DNA of 64,000 nucleotides. It comes from Streptomyces violaceoruber (GTDB taxonomy: Bacteria; Actinomycetota; Actinomycetes; Streptomycetales; Streptomycetaceae). Both the position numbers and the translations under genes were made by a program. The notes beneath the pieces were generated by a model. The model saw only the letters and a program-made list of their open reading frames with translations, had not been told where the DNA came from and made no database searches. Position 1 is the first letter of the stretch. Each line of letters opens with the position of its first letter. The DNA lies in assembly GCA_000720805.1 (NCBI GenBank), contig JODI01000037.1, forward strand, positions 1-64,000. The letters run 5' to 3'. This document shows positions 23,402 through 32,413 of the stretch, piece by piece.

Positions 23402-24961
23402 TCAGTGCGGCCGGCCGACCGGGTCTCCGTGCCCGTCGGTCGGCTCGCTGGTCAGCCGTCGCGCGGCGTGAGTGTCGTAGTTGGGAGCAAGCAGGCGCTG
23501 GACGCCGGTGACGTACTCGGCGGCCGATCGCCCCTCGGGCGCAGCCAAGACACCGGCGTGGACCAGGTTGGCGGATACCACGCGCATGGTCGGTACGCCC
23601 GGGCCGGACCAGCCGCCGAAGTCGGGCACGTCGACCGTGGGTGCGCTGCCCGATGCGCGCCAGGCGGCCTGCCGCAGCTGGCGGTTACTGTCGAAGGCAC
23701 GGTGCGCCGCGAGATCGGCCAGGACCCGTGCCGTGGTGCCCTCCGCCAGCCCCAGCCGTTCATCCGTCCCGGGGGCCACATCCGGCCCCAGCGCGCGCAG
23801 GGCCTGCGGGTCCAGCCGCAGCAGCAGATCCGCCATCGGCTGGGTGAGCATCGGATCGGGCAGCAGATCCGCGAGCAGACGGCGCACCTGGTCTTGTAGC
23901 GGGGCCGGGATGTCCAGGGGGCAGTGGGCGGCGGCGGTGGCCAGCAGGAAGGTCTCCGGGCGCACCCGCCCATCGTCGTGGCGGTGCTCGAGCATGAGGC
24001 ACAACTGGCGTTCCTCACCGGCCAGCAGCTGCAGCGCGCGAGCCACCGGGGTGTCGCCGAGCCACGGAATGAACTGGGCGGGGCTGTCGACCAGGCGGCC
24101 GGCCTGGGCCATGCGATACCAGGGTGCGACGGCATACATGCACCAGGGCACGAGCCCGATCATCTGCTCCAGCCGGGCAAGGTCGGTACGTCGTCGGCGC
24201 AGTGTGATGGAGCAGATGCGGTAGTGCAGCTGTTGACGGGGGCCGTTGTCACCGTAGCTGTGCAGGTCCTGCAGCTCGCAGAACAGGGCGTCGACCGCAT
24301 GTGTCAACGGGCCTTCGAGGCGGTCGGTGTGTTCCAGGGTGTTCCAGCATTCGGAGAAGGTCAGGGTGTCGCGATCGATGTCGGGCAGCAAGGGGATGTG
24401 AGTCCTGACCAGCTCGGGCAGCCGCATCGCCGTCGCGGAACTCGGCGGGAGCGGCCCGCCCAGGCGGGTGCGCAGGGCATGCGCCATCTCGGCCCAGGCG
24501 GCGGCCTCGTCGGCTGCGCGCTGGGCCATCACCCGTTCCTGGCGCAGCTTGCGCCCCCTGGCGGCGCCCTGTTCGTTCAGGAGCGGGGTTCCCGCGGCAA
24601 GGCGCTCGGTCAGCTCCTCCTGCAGGACACGTTTGACCTCGGCGGCCGGCACCTGGTCGCGGACGACCTCCACCGCCGGGGTGTGGCCGGCTTCCTCCAG
24701 CCCGCGCACCCAGGCGGCCACCGCATGGGCCGTGGGTTGCTTCTTCAACACGGCCTGTGCGAGAGGCAGTCGGGAGGAGACGGGGATCTGGCCCAGGTAT
24801 CGCTGGGTGTTGTCCCGGGGATCCACCAGCGCGTAGATGACGCGGGCGCCGGCGGCAGGGCGTGGAGATGACACGGACGCCGATGGTAGAGGGCGGGCAC
24901 CGGCGGCAGGCATTCCGTCACCCGGGCGAGTGGTGTCGTTGAGGCGGATGACGTCAGACAC
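23402..24961 (-). CDS. GIY-YIG-like domain protein
   Basis: A 519-residue protein. Residues about 38-135 resemble a GIY-YIG nuclease domain: ARVIYALVDPRDNTQRYLGQ gives the VIY and YLG elements, SSRLPLAQAVL supplies the Arg position, and a helix ending EELTERLAAGTPLLNEQ supplies the conserved acidic helix and the LLN end. The pattern is degenerate in places, and no catalytic Glu can be assigned with certainty. The remaining 380 residues are helical and unknown. The GTG at 24961 is the likely start. It faces the SMC-like ATPase with 12 nt between stops. ATPase-nuclease neighbours are common in defence, but the convergent arrangement means they are not co-transcribed. Confidence 0.62.
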   Translation of the reverse strand: MSDVIRLNDTTRPGDGMPAAGARPLPSASVSSPRPAAGARVIYALVDPRDNTQRYLGQIPVSSRLPLAQAVLKKQPTAHAVAAWVRGLEEAGHTPAVEVVRDQVPAAEVKRVLQEELTERLAAGTPLLNEQGAARGRKLRQERVMAQRAADEAAAWAEMAHALRTRLGGPLPPSSATAMRLPELVRTHIPLLPDIDRDTLTFSECWNTLEHTDRLEGPLTHAVDALFCELQDLHSYGDNGPRQQLHYRICSITLRRRRTDLARLEQMIGLVPWCMYAVAPWYRMAQAGRLVDSPAQFIPWLGDTPVARALQLLAGEERQLCLMLEHRHDDGRVRPETFLLATAAAHCPLDIPAPLQDQVRRLLADLLPDPMLTQPMADLLLRLDPQALRALGPDVAPGTDERLGLAEGTTARVLADLAAHRAFDSNRQLRQAAWRASGSAPTVDVPDFGGWSGPGVPTMRVVSANLVHAGVLAAPEGRSAAEYVTGVQRLLAPNYDTHAARRLTSEPTDGHGDPVGRPH

Positions 24962-25012
24962 CTGGCAGGCTGTGCTGACACGACGACGGCGGGCCGCGGC
25001 TGTCCTGAACAG

Positions 25013-26080
25013 CTAGATGTCCGTGAGGTCCACCAGCACCACTCCGGCCGCGCGTGCGTCAGGCGGCTCGAAGCCCCGCTCACGGATCATGAATTTCACC
25101 CGGTCGGGCAGCCGGGACAACGGACGCCCGGCGAGCTCATCCAGTCCCGGGTAGACCGGGTCGTCCAGCGGCTCACGCCCCCAAGCTGCCGCCGCGGGCA
25201 TCGATCGCCCACGCCGCGCTGATCCGCCAGTGCTGTCCGTCGGCCCGGGACGGGCCGCAACGTCACGGCGAGTTGACGTGCGCAGCCGGTCCACCTCGGC
25301 CTGAGCCGCAGCCCTCAGGTCATCACTCCCGCGACGGTGGAGATCTGCAACCGTCGCGTGAGCTGCTTCAAGGCCGCTCCGCCCGGCATCCGGCGCATCG
25401 CACAGGACGCGATGCCACGGCACGCTCCGGTCCCGGACATAGGACGCCCTGATCGGCCGGTCCCGAAGGACGGCTTGCACAGTCAATGCAGACACGATGG
25501 TGCATCCCAGCTGGGTCGGCGAGCCGCGGCCGTGGCGGCAGTCGACCACCAGGCCCGTCGGTGACCTCGGCACCCAATTGCGGTGGTTGTACAGCACGTA
25601 GACGGGCAGGCACCCGGCGGCCAGTGCATCGCGGACCAGCAACTCGCTTTGGCGCTCACCGGTGGTGCGCACCACATGCTCGAGGTCGTATCCGCCGCCG
25701 CGTTTGGCGCGTTTGGCCTGCACGCGCATCCCGAATCCCCGGTTGGCCGTGTGGAACCACCACTCCCAGTCGGCCCCGTTGCGGGCCTCCTGACGCCGGT
25801 GGAACTCGCGCACGACGATGCGGTCGCTGTGCAGGCGCTGCAGATCCCCGAGGTTGAGCTGTGTGTACATCTCCTCCCCGGACGCGGAGCCGGTGAAGTG
25901 GTCAAGCGCCAGCCGCTCGAAGGTGCGCGTGGCGCAGGCGCGCAGGGTCCGGCACACCGAACGGGCCGCCGGGGAGACGCAGGGGACGGCCGCCTGCCCC
26001 GGCCCGCGCAACTCCACGCCGCAGTGCGGGCAGAACACGAAGCGGTCAGCGATTTCCTCACCGCAGAGACATAACGACAC
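25013..26080 (-). CDS. DUF6615-like protein with zinc finger
   Basis: A 355-residue protein. An N-terminal treble-clef-like zinc site (CLCGEEIADRFVFCPHCG, residues 3-20) precedes a middle domain with ARNGADWEWWFHTANRGFGM, RVQAKRAKRGG and VYVLYNHRNW, which I associate with DUF6615 of Streptomyces. The D-W-E-W plus QAKR pattern (D/E then Q-x-K) looks like a PD-(D/E)XK-type nuclease core, which would make it a possible restriction-like or defence nuclease; this is inference. The GTG at 26080 is chosen because GGGGGAGGAG lies just upstream. It lies 38 nt from the left end of the first IS21-type element, which may have separated it from its promoter. Confidence 0.68.
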   Translation of the reverse strand: MSLCLCGEEIADRFVFCPHCGVELRGPGQAAVPCVSPAARSVCRTLRACATRTFERLALDHFTGSASGEEMYTQLNLGDLQRLHSDRIVVREFHRRQEARNGADWEWWFHTANRGFGMRVQAKRAKRGGGYDLEHVVRTTGERQSELLVRDALAAGCLPVYVLYNHRNWVPRSPTGLVVDCRHGRGSPTQLGCTIVSALTVQAVLRDRPIRASYVRDRSVPWHRVLCDAPDAGRSGLEAAHATVADLHRRGSDDLRAAAQAEVDRLRTSTRRDVAARPGPTDSTGGSARRGRSMPAAAAWGREPLDDPVYPGLDELAGRPLSRLPDRVKFMIRERGFEPPDARAAGVVLVDLTDI

Positions 26081-26244
26081 CAAGAACTCCTCCCCCGGTG
26101 GCTTTATCAGTGACTCCTGACACCGGTTGTCAGTCGGCGACGACACCGCCCGGTGTTGGCGGAGAGTGATATCGCCGAGTTTTGACACCGCTTGGGTGCT
26201 TGCGGTGGGAGGCTGGGAGTGCTCTGCGTGGTGAGGGGGCACCG

Positions 26245-27882
26245 GTGCCACCGAAGTCCAAGGTCGATCTGTACGCGGCGATCCGCCGTGATGTCCGGGC
26301 AGGGATGTCGAACCGGGCCGTGCAGCGCAAGTACGGGGTGGGCTTCCGGACGGTGAAGGCGGCCATGGAGTCCGTCTGGCCGGAGCCCCGCAAACAGCTG
26401 CCGCCCCGCAAGACGCGGCTGGACGTGTTCAAGCCGTTGATCGACCAGATGCTGCGGGCGGATCTGGACGCGCCGCGCAAGCAGCGGCACACTGTCAAGC
26501 GGATCTTCGACCGGCTGCTGGATGAGCACGGTGCGGTGGAGGTGACCTACCCGATGGTGCGCGCCTATGTCGCTGTCCGCCGACCGCAGATACGGATCGA
26601 GGCGGGCCGCGGGCCGCTGAACGCGTTCATCCCGCAGACCCACGTTCCGGGGGCCGAGGCGGAGGTCGACTTCGGGGACGTGACGATCCGTCTGGCCGGT
26701 GAGCAGGTCAAGGTGTTCCTGTTCGCGATGCGCCTGTCGTATTCCGGCAAGGCCGTGCACCGCATCTTCGCCTCCTGTGGTCAGGAGGCGTTCTTCGAAG
26801 GCCACGTCCACGCTCTCAGCGTGCTGGGCGGCGTCCCCTGCGGCAAGGTGCGCTATGACAACCTGCGGGCCGCGGTCGCCCGGGTGCTGGGCCTGTCGAG
26901 AGCGCGGGTGGAGAACGAGCGGTGGACCGCGTTCCGTTCGCACTACGGCATCGAAAGCATGTACTGCCGCCCAGGGCTCGAAGGGGCCCATGAGAAGGGC
27001 GGGGTGGAAGGCCAGATCGGCTGGTTCCGCCGAAACCACCTGGTCCCCGTCCCGGAAGTCGAATCCCTCGCCGATCTCAACGCGATGGTCGAGCGGTGGG
27101 ACGCCGAGGACGACGACCGCCGCATCCGGTCGCGGCCCCGGACGATCGGCGAGTACTTCGCCGTCGAACGGCCACTGCTTCAGCCGCTGCCGGACGAGCC
27201 GTTCGAGACCGGCCGGCTGTTCAGTCTCCGGGTGGACCGATACGCCCAGGTCAGCGTCCGCACGAACCGCTACTCGGTGCCCGTGGGGCTGATCGGCCGC
27301 ACCGTCCGGGTGATGCTGCACGCCTCCGAGGTCGTCGTCTACGACGGCCGCAAAGAGGTCGCCCGGCACGAACGGCTGATCGCCAAGGGCCAGGCCCGCC
27401 TGGAACTCGACCACTACCTGGAGGCACTGGTCCGCAAGCCCGGCGCCTTCCCCGGCGCGACCGCCCTGGAACAGGCCCGTTCCGCAGGCAAGTTCACCCC
27501 TGTCCACGACGCGTGGTGGGCGGCGGCCTGCAAGGCCCACGGCGACCGGGACGGGACCCGGGCACTGATCGAGGTCCTGCTGCTGGGCCGGCATCTTCAC
27601 CACGAGTACCTGGTGACCGGGCTCGCCGCCGCCCTGCGGGCCGGCGCCCTGACCGCGGACGCGGTCGCACTGGAGGCCCGCAAGGCCGCCGAGGCCGACG
27701 AATCCCCGCCCGCCACGGCAGATCCACAGCCGGGCCGGGCGAGGGTGACGTTCCTGACCGAACGGCGGCTGGCCCACCTGCCGCCCGACAACCGGCCGCT
27801 GCCGTCGGTCGCGGCCTACGACCAGCTGCTGCAACCGCGGCGACCGGCCGACCGATCCGCCGCCGAGGGAGACAGGCCATGA
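26245..27882 (+). CDS. istA: IS21-family transposase IstA
   Basis: A 545-residue IS21 transposase. The N-terminal HTH (LYAAIRRDVRAGMSNRAVQR, then YGVGFRTVKAAM) is followed by the DDE integrase core: the first Asp in EAEVDFGDVTI, the second in KVRYDNLRAAV and the Glu in GAHEKGGVEGQIG. It ends with the IstA C-terminal beta domain (VSVRTNRYSVPVGLIGR). The GTG at 26245 follows GTGAGGGGGCACC. Its stop overlaps the istB start by 4 nt (ATGA), as usual in IS21. The protein looks intact, but its helper istB is broken. Confidence 0.92.
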   Translation: MPPKSKVDLYAAIRRDVRAGMSNRAVQRKYGVGFRTVKAAMESVWPEPRKQLPPRKTRLDVFKPLIDQMLRADLDAPRKQRHTVKRIFDRLLDEHGAVEVTYPMVRAYVAVRRPQIRIEAGRGPLNAFIPQTHVPGAEAEVDFGDVTIRLAGEQVKVFLFAMRLSYSGKAVHRIFASCGQEAFFEGHVHALSVLGGVPCGKVRYDNLRAAVARVLGLSRARVENERWTAFRSHYGIESMYCRPGLEGAHEKGGVEGQIGWFRRNHLVPVPEVESLADLNAMVERWDAEDDDRRIRSRPRTIGEYFAVERPLLQPLPDEPFETGRLFSLRVDRYAQVSVRTNRYSVPVGLIGRTVRVMLHASEVVVYDGRKEVARHERLIAKGQARLELDHYLEALVRKPGAFPGATALEQARSAGKFTPVHDAWWAAACKAHGDRDGTRALIEVLLLGRHLHHEYLVTGLAAALRAGALTADAVALEARKAAEADESPPATADPQPGRARVTFLTERRLAHLPPDNRPLPSVAAYDQLLQPRRPADRSAAEGDRP

Positions 27883-28428
27883 CGACGTTCAAACGCCACC
27901 GCAGACTGACCGAACAGGCTGCCGACGCCGCCGTCGACCAGGCATGCCGCATGCTGCGGCTGCCCACCATCCGGGCCCAGTTCCCCGAGCTCGCCGAAGC
28001 AGCCGCCCGTGACCAGATGTCGTATCGCGGCTTCCTCGCCGAACTGCTGATGGCCGAGTGCGACGACCGGGCCCGCCGGCGTTCGGAACGGCGGATCAAG
28101 GCCGCCGCCTTCCCTCGCGAGAAATCACTGCGGGCCTTCGACTTCGACGCCAACCCCAGCGTGGACCCGGCGGTCATCCACACCCTGGCGACCTGCGAGT
28201 GGGTCAAGAAGGGCATGCCGCTCTGCCTGATCGGCGACTCGGGCACCGGCAAGTCTCACCTGCTGATCGCGCTGGGCACCGAGGCTGCGATGGCCGGCTA
28301 CCGCGTCCGCTACACCCTCGCGACGAAACTGGTGAACGAGTTGGTCGAGGCCGCTGACGAGAAACAGCTCAACAAGACCATCGCCCGCTACGGCCGCGTC
28401 GATCTCCTCTGCATCGACGAACTCGGAT
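27879..28428 (+). pseudogene. istB: IstB helper ATPase, 5' part interrupted by intron
   Basis: The first 183 codons of IstB: a helical N-terminal region, Walker A IGDSGTGKSH and Walker B DLLCIDELG. The coding sequence stops matching exactly where a GTGCG group II intron start appears, inside the codon after the Walker B ELG (normally Tyr). No downstream piece with the rest of IstB (the TSNESF-like segment and C-terminal TGTxSYRL) is found after the intron, so splicing could not restore the gene. Confidence 0.85.
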
Positions 28429-30540
28429 GTGCGCCACGAGGCGCTGATGGATCTCGCGGGATGAGAGGCCCGCCGCCGGTCCTCGCAGGGACCGGTTGAA
28501 GCTGGAGGCAGGCTGAGCCCCGGGTTGGGGGTGAGGCCGGAAAGCAGCCTCGACAACGTAGGGGCGGACCGACACCACCAGACGGTTCGTGCCCGCAAGC
28601 GAAGACGGAATGGGTGCAAGGAAACTGAACCAGTGGTTGACGTCCCGTGAGTCGTCAGCGGCCTGCCGAACCTGGTGGATGGGCCGCTTTGCAGTGCTGG
28701 AGAGTGCTCTATCCGATGGCCTCTCCTCTCCCGCCGCCTTTATCCCATGGGTTTCGGGAGGCCCGGACCAAGACTGCGATGTGCGGTCCGTGGCGATGCT
28801 GCCGGGGTATAGCTGGGCACCGACGCCGTCACAGAGATCCTCAGTGAGCGTGGGAAGCGATCTGGCATCGCCCTTCCCGTCCGGCAGCCGGCCGGGCGGC
28901 GGGCAGGCGCAATGCCCGCCGATGAAGCCAGATCGTGGCGGAGTCGCCGTAGTACTCGGAGTCCGGGAAAGCCGGTCACATGGGGAAGGGCGACAGCGTG
29001 ATGGCAGCAGGACTGCTGTCGGGGAGGAACGTTGTTGAGCAACGACGCGCCGTCGGAAACACCATGGCCGGGCAGTATGACGGCCGGGCGACGGGTACTC
29101 GATCATCAGATCAAGCTGCACCGATGGGCAAGGAACGAGCCGGATCGCCGGTTCGATGATGTATTCAACTTGATCTGCGACCGGGCCACTTTGGTGGTGG
29201 CCTGGGAGCGGGTGTCCGGCAACCGGGGTGCCAGGACAGCAGGTGTGGACGCGGTCACCCGCTACCACATCGAGGAACGTCACGGAGTGATCCCGTTCCT
29301 GGAGGAGCTTCGCTCCTCGCTCAAGGACGGGTCCTTCACCGCGCTGCCGGTCAAGCAGGCGGTGATTCCCAAGAAGAACGGCAAGGTCCGTTACCTGGGT
29401 ATCCCGACCCTGCGGGACCGCGTCGCGCAGATGGCCCTCAAGCTGGTCCTGGAGCCGATTTTCGAGGCCGATTTCTACCCGTCCAGTTACGGGTATCGGC
29501 CCGGCCGTCGGGCTCAGGATGCCATCGCCGAGATCCACCGTTTCACCCGCAAGCCGTCGACCTACGACTGGGTCATCGAGGGCGACATCAAGGCTTGCTT
29601 CGACAACGTCGACCATCACGTCCTGATGGACCTGGTGGCCGAGCGCATCAAGGACCGCAAGGTCTTGCGGCTGGTCAGCGCGTTTCTGCGGGCCGGAGTC
29701 GTCGAGCTGCACGGTGGATTCGCGGAGACCCTCACGGGAACTCCGCAAGGAGGAGTCGCCTCCCCACTGCTGGCCAACATCTATCTCTCCGTTCTGGACC
29801 GGCACTTCTCGCGGATCTGGAACACCGAGATGAATCCCGGAGCACGTCGGCAAGCCCGGCGGCGCAAGGGGCTGCCGAACTACCGACTGGTGCGATACGC
29901 CGACGACTTCGTCGTGCTGGTGCACGGCACCAGGTCCGAGGCCGAGACGCTCAAGGCGGAGATCGGTGAACTGCTGGCCCGCAGGCTGAAGATGACCCTC
30001 TCGGTCGAGAAGACCCACCTCACCCACATCGACGACGGCTTCGTCTTCCTGGGCTTCCACATCCAGCGAAGGCCCTGGTGCGACGGCCGTCGCGTCGTGC
30101 TCACCAGTCCGTCCAAGCCCGCCTTGGCGTCGGTGATGCACAAGATCAAGAAACTGACGGGGCGAAGCACGACGTCGCTCTCGTTGGAGGAGGTGCTGCG
30201 GTCGGTAAACCCGGTCCTTCGGGGCTGGGCTGCCTATTTCCGCTACGGCGCATCGAAGAGAACGTTCTCCTACCTCGGCTGGTACGCGTGGTGGAGGCTG
30301 CTTCTCTGGATCCGCTACAAGCACCCCCACCTGACCTGGAAACAGCTGCGGCGCCGCTACTACGGGGCGGACCGCATCACCGAGGGCGGAATCGCCCTCT
30401 ACAACCCGGCGAAGATGCGGGTCCAGCGATACACGTTTCGTGGAGCGCAGATCAGCACGCCCTACAACATCGACGAGGTCGATCCCGACGGAGCACGCTT
30501 CCGCCGGACGAACCACGACGACGTGGCCTTCGTCGGCCAG
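28429..30540 (+). mobile_element. group II intron, 3' end apparently missing
   Basis: It begins with the canonical GTGCGCCACGAGGCGCTGAT (28429-28448). About 600 nt of ribozyme 5' domains follow, with group II-like segments such as GAAGCTGGAGGCAGGC and GCAAGCGAAGACGG, and then the reverse transcriptase. I could not find a domain V/VI structure or an AY end after the reverse transcriptase; sequence unrelated to istB follows. The right boundary is given at a 13-bp repeat (30541-30553) that may be a deletion junction. Confidence 0.75.
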
Positions 30541-30972
30541 GTAGCTCGAACAGAACCCGGAGCTGTTCCCCGCCTGCTATACCGGCTGGGGACCGATCAA
30601 CTTCGTGCCCCCGGAAGGACTGCTGACCGTCGAAGACGCGCTTCTCGCCTGCGGCTACCCCAACGACGCCGTCGCCGCGATCCTGGGCGGCAACTTCCGC
30701 CGCGTCGCCGCGCTGGTGTGGGAGTAGCTCGAACAGCGCACCCGCACAGCAGCAGGCATCACACGGGAAGCGAAACGAGGCATGCCTGCCAGCCGGCCAT
30801 TCCGCACCCGCGACCCGCGGCGTCCACACAGACCGCAGCAGCAGGCGGAGAGACACATGAGGTTGCTGGAGCAGCTGCGGTAGTCGAACAAGATCAATCT
30901 CAGCGTCCGGAATCTGACCCGCTCACCTCGATGACCGGTGTCAGTTCTCATCGACATTTTCCGGCCCCGTGA
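29032..30972 (+). CDS. ltrA: group II intron reverse transcriptase/maturase
   Basis: The intron-encoded protein has the RT fingers and palm (VIPKKNGKVRYLGIPTLRDR, SYGYRPGRRAQDAI, VIEGDIKACFDNVDHHVLM, TPQGGVASPLLANIYL), the catalytic LVRYADDFVVL and the maturase domain X (NPVLRGWAAYFRYG, then NPAKMRVQRYTFRGAQI). Such proteins copy the intron into DNA and assist splicing. Recognisable sequence ends near 30520 (about residue 500). The open frame then runs on to 30972 through unrelated DNA, so the C-terminus of about 140 residues is probably not native. The start is TTG (29032 or 29035) after GGGGAGGAAC. The enzyme core looks intact even though the intron appears truncated. Confidence 0.85.
   Translation: MLSNDAPSETPWPGSMTAGRRVLDHQIKLHRWARNEPDRRFDDVFNLICDRATLVVAWERVSGNRGARTAGVDAVTRYHIEERHGVIPFLEELRSSLKDGSFTALPVKQAVIPKKNGKVRYLGIPTLRDRVAQMALKLVLEPIFEADFYPSSYGYRPGRRAQDAIAEIHRFTRKPSTYDWVIEGDIKACFDNVDHHVLMDLVAERIKDRKVLRLVSAFLRAGVVELHGGFAETLTGTPQGGVASPLLANIYLSVLDRHFSRIWNTEMNPGARRQARRRKGLPNYRLVRYADDFVVLVHGTRSEAETLKAEIGELLARRLKMTLSVEKTHLTHIDDGFVFLGFHIQRRPWCDGRRVVLTSPSKPALASVMHKIKKLTGRSTTSLSLEEVLRSVNPVLRGWAAYFRYGASKRTFSYLGWYAWWRLLLWIRYKHPHLTWKQLRRRYYGADRITEGGIALYNPAKMRVQRYTFRGAQISTPYNIDEVDPDGARFRRTNHDDVAFVGQVARTEPGAVPRLLYRLGTDQLRAPGRTADRRRRASRLRLPQRRRRRDPGRQLPPRRRAGVGVARTAHPHSSRHHTGSETRHACQPAIPHPRPAASTQTAAAGGETHEVAGAAAVVEQDQSQRPESDPLTSMTGVSSHRHFPAP
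30541..30736. repeat. 13-bp direct repeat pair
   Basis: GTAGCTCGAACAG occurs at 30541-30553 and again at 30724-30736, 183 bp apart, bracketing the dipeptidase remnant. It may mark an illegitimate recombination or deletion junction. Confidence 0.85.
30545..30727 (+). pseudogene. membrane dipeptidase (peptidase M19) C-terminal remnant
   Basis: Sixty codons in a frame different from the reverse transcriptase read LEQNPELFPACYTGWGPINF, then a VPPEGLLTVEDALLACGYPN block and AILGGNFRRVAALVWE with a stop. This matches the C-terminus of M19 renal-dipeptidase-like enzymes (GPIDFxPPExL, ARGxxxxDI, GGNFxRV). The catalytic parts are absent. It is stranded between the intron and the IS right end, so it was probably captured by rearrangement. 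Confidence 0.7.
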
Positions 30973-31060
30973 TCACCAAGTGCTGTCCAGACTCGGTGAC
31001 AAGCGGTGTCGCCTGTCAGTTACGAAGCCACCCCCGGCTTCCATCGACGCTACTGCGCGT

Positions 31061-31267
31061 TCAGGGGGCGGCCGTTCGCGGTCTTGCCGTGGCGCTCAGG
31101 TAGTGCGTGTATTGCTCTTCGGTCAGGCGCTGTCCCGACCAGCCGCTGCAGAACGAGCACCTGGGCCCGTTCCATTGCCAGAAGTCCTCCAGCTCCAGCA
31201 GTTGCGCGAGGGAGATCCGTTCCAGGCCCGGGCCCAGGGACCTCGCATGCCGGCAGGCGTCGCCCAC
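31061..31267 (-). CDS. small CxxC protein
   Basis: A 68-residue frame whose GTG directly follows the stop of the GNAT-like gene (TGAGTG), so coupling is likely. It contains CRHAR near the start and PRCSFCSGWSG in the middle, a possible zinc knuckle, followed by an EEQYTHYL helix. No family known. It would be the downstream partner of the interrupted gene. It is short, so it could also be a chance frame. Confidence 0.45.
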   Translation of the reverse strand: MGDACRHARSLGPGLERISLAQLLELEDFWQWNGPRCSFCSGWSGQRLTEEQYTHYLSATARPRTAAP

Positions 31268-32410
31268 TCAATGGGAACGGCCCGTGTTCCGGCCGTGCAG
31301 GTTCGACCCGTACACCCACACTCCGGCCAGCGGCCCCAGCCGGCCGGGGTCCTCCCGGAAGGGGCGGACGTCGAAGGAGTCGGCGGAGAAGGTCACCGCG
31401 TCGGCAAAGGCCTTGTGCAACCCGAAGTGGACGTCTCGGATCTGTGCGCCCAGCTCCCGCAGATCCGCTTCGCTTGTCACGTCGGCGGCCAGGGCCAGTG
31501 CTGTTCGCTTGTCGCGGCTGTCCCACCCGGCCCCCTGGCAGCGGCCCTGCAGATAGAGCAGGGAGTCCCGGGCGCGCACGCTCCCGATGGTCTCCAGCCA
31601 GCCCTCCCGAGCCTGCAGCCGCTGCTCCGGCGCGACCGCTTCCCGCGCTGCCGCGGGCTCCTGCTCCTCCTGCTCCTTCTCCCGAACGATCGTGAGCGAG
31701 GCAGCTCGTGGACGGTAGGCCTGCGAGAGCTCGAGCAGTTCCTTGCGCCGCTGGGCCAGCAGGTCGCCCGGTTTCCGCAAGGCAGGGTCCAACAGGTAGA
31801 CGCCGTCCTGGAAGTGGGTGAATCCGATGCTCTCCCACAACGTGGCGATCTTGCGGCGGGCCTGTTGCCGGTAGGACTCGGACGCCTCCTCCCGGTTGTC
31901 GGGCCATTCGGCCATGCCGGGTTCGGCGGCCACCGCGCAGCAGCCACCGGACAGGCGCCGGATCGCCTCCGCTGCCAGGACGGGACCGAGTCCGAAGCCG
32001 CGCCACGCCTTGTCCAGGAAGACCCGGTCGAGGATCAGCAGGTCACCGACCGGACATTCGATGGCCTCGTCAAAGTCGTCGGTGTACTGCCCGGTCCGGG
32101 GATCGAGGACGGTGGAGGCGATGGATTCCAGATCGCCCGACTCCGCGTCGGCGGCCTCCCATCGGTTGTCCGCGGTGTAGTCCCGGAGCCGGCACAGGAG
32201 CAGATAGCCGATCTCCGTGCCCTCCTCGATGGCCCGCTCGCAGGCCTCGCTGCACCCCTGGGGGCACTCCTCTTCCTCGCCGTGGAAGAGGCGCACCGAG
32301 ACGTGCCACTGCTCCAGGGTGTCCTGGAAGTCGAAGGGCTTGACGGGATGGTCGTGGGTGTCGAGGTACTCCTCTGAGTGCACCACCGAGTACGAAGTTG
32401 TGTGCACCAC
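31268..32410 (-). pseudogene. GNAT-like protein, main part cut off by IS
   Basis: The present frame encodes 380 residues, but the first 17 (to 32359) are read from IS terminal sequence. The native part starts at DHPVKPFDFQDTLEQ and contains the GNAT acetyl-CoA block LDKAWRGFGLGPVLAAEAIR, a WESIGFTHFQDGVYLLDP terminal strand region and a charged C-terminal half. Excising the IS and one GTGGG duplication joins this in frame to RLVYAH encoded at 34722-34793, giving the original N-terminus. The C-terminal part may still be expressed from the IS-derived start. It is related in signature to the intact gene at 18844-20235. Confidence 0.75.
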
Positions 32411-32413
32411 TGC

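Larger units (their letters stand above)
26118..31019 (+). mobile_element. rearranged IS21-family element with group II intron
   Basis: The left end carries clustered motifs typical of IS21 termini: TGACACCGGTTGTCA at 26118-26132, ACACCG-CC-CGGTGT just after, and TTTTGACACCGCTTGG at about 26173. The right side has the matching inverted motifs ACCGGTGTCA (30934-30943) and GCGGTGTCGCCTGTCAG (to 31019). Between them are istA, the first part of istB, a group II intron and a dipeptidase fragment. The 3' part of istB is missing. I could not find a target duplication, in keeping with later rearrangement. The exact ends are uncertain by some bases. Confidence 0.65.

Noticed and set aside
31050..32006. 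318-codon minus-strand frame
   Set aside because: Shadow of the GNAT-like frame; low complexity.
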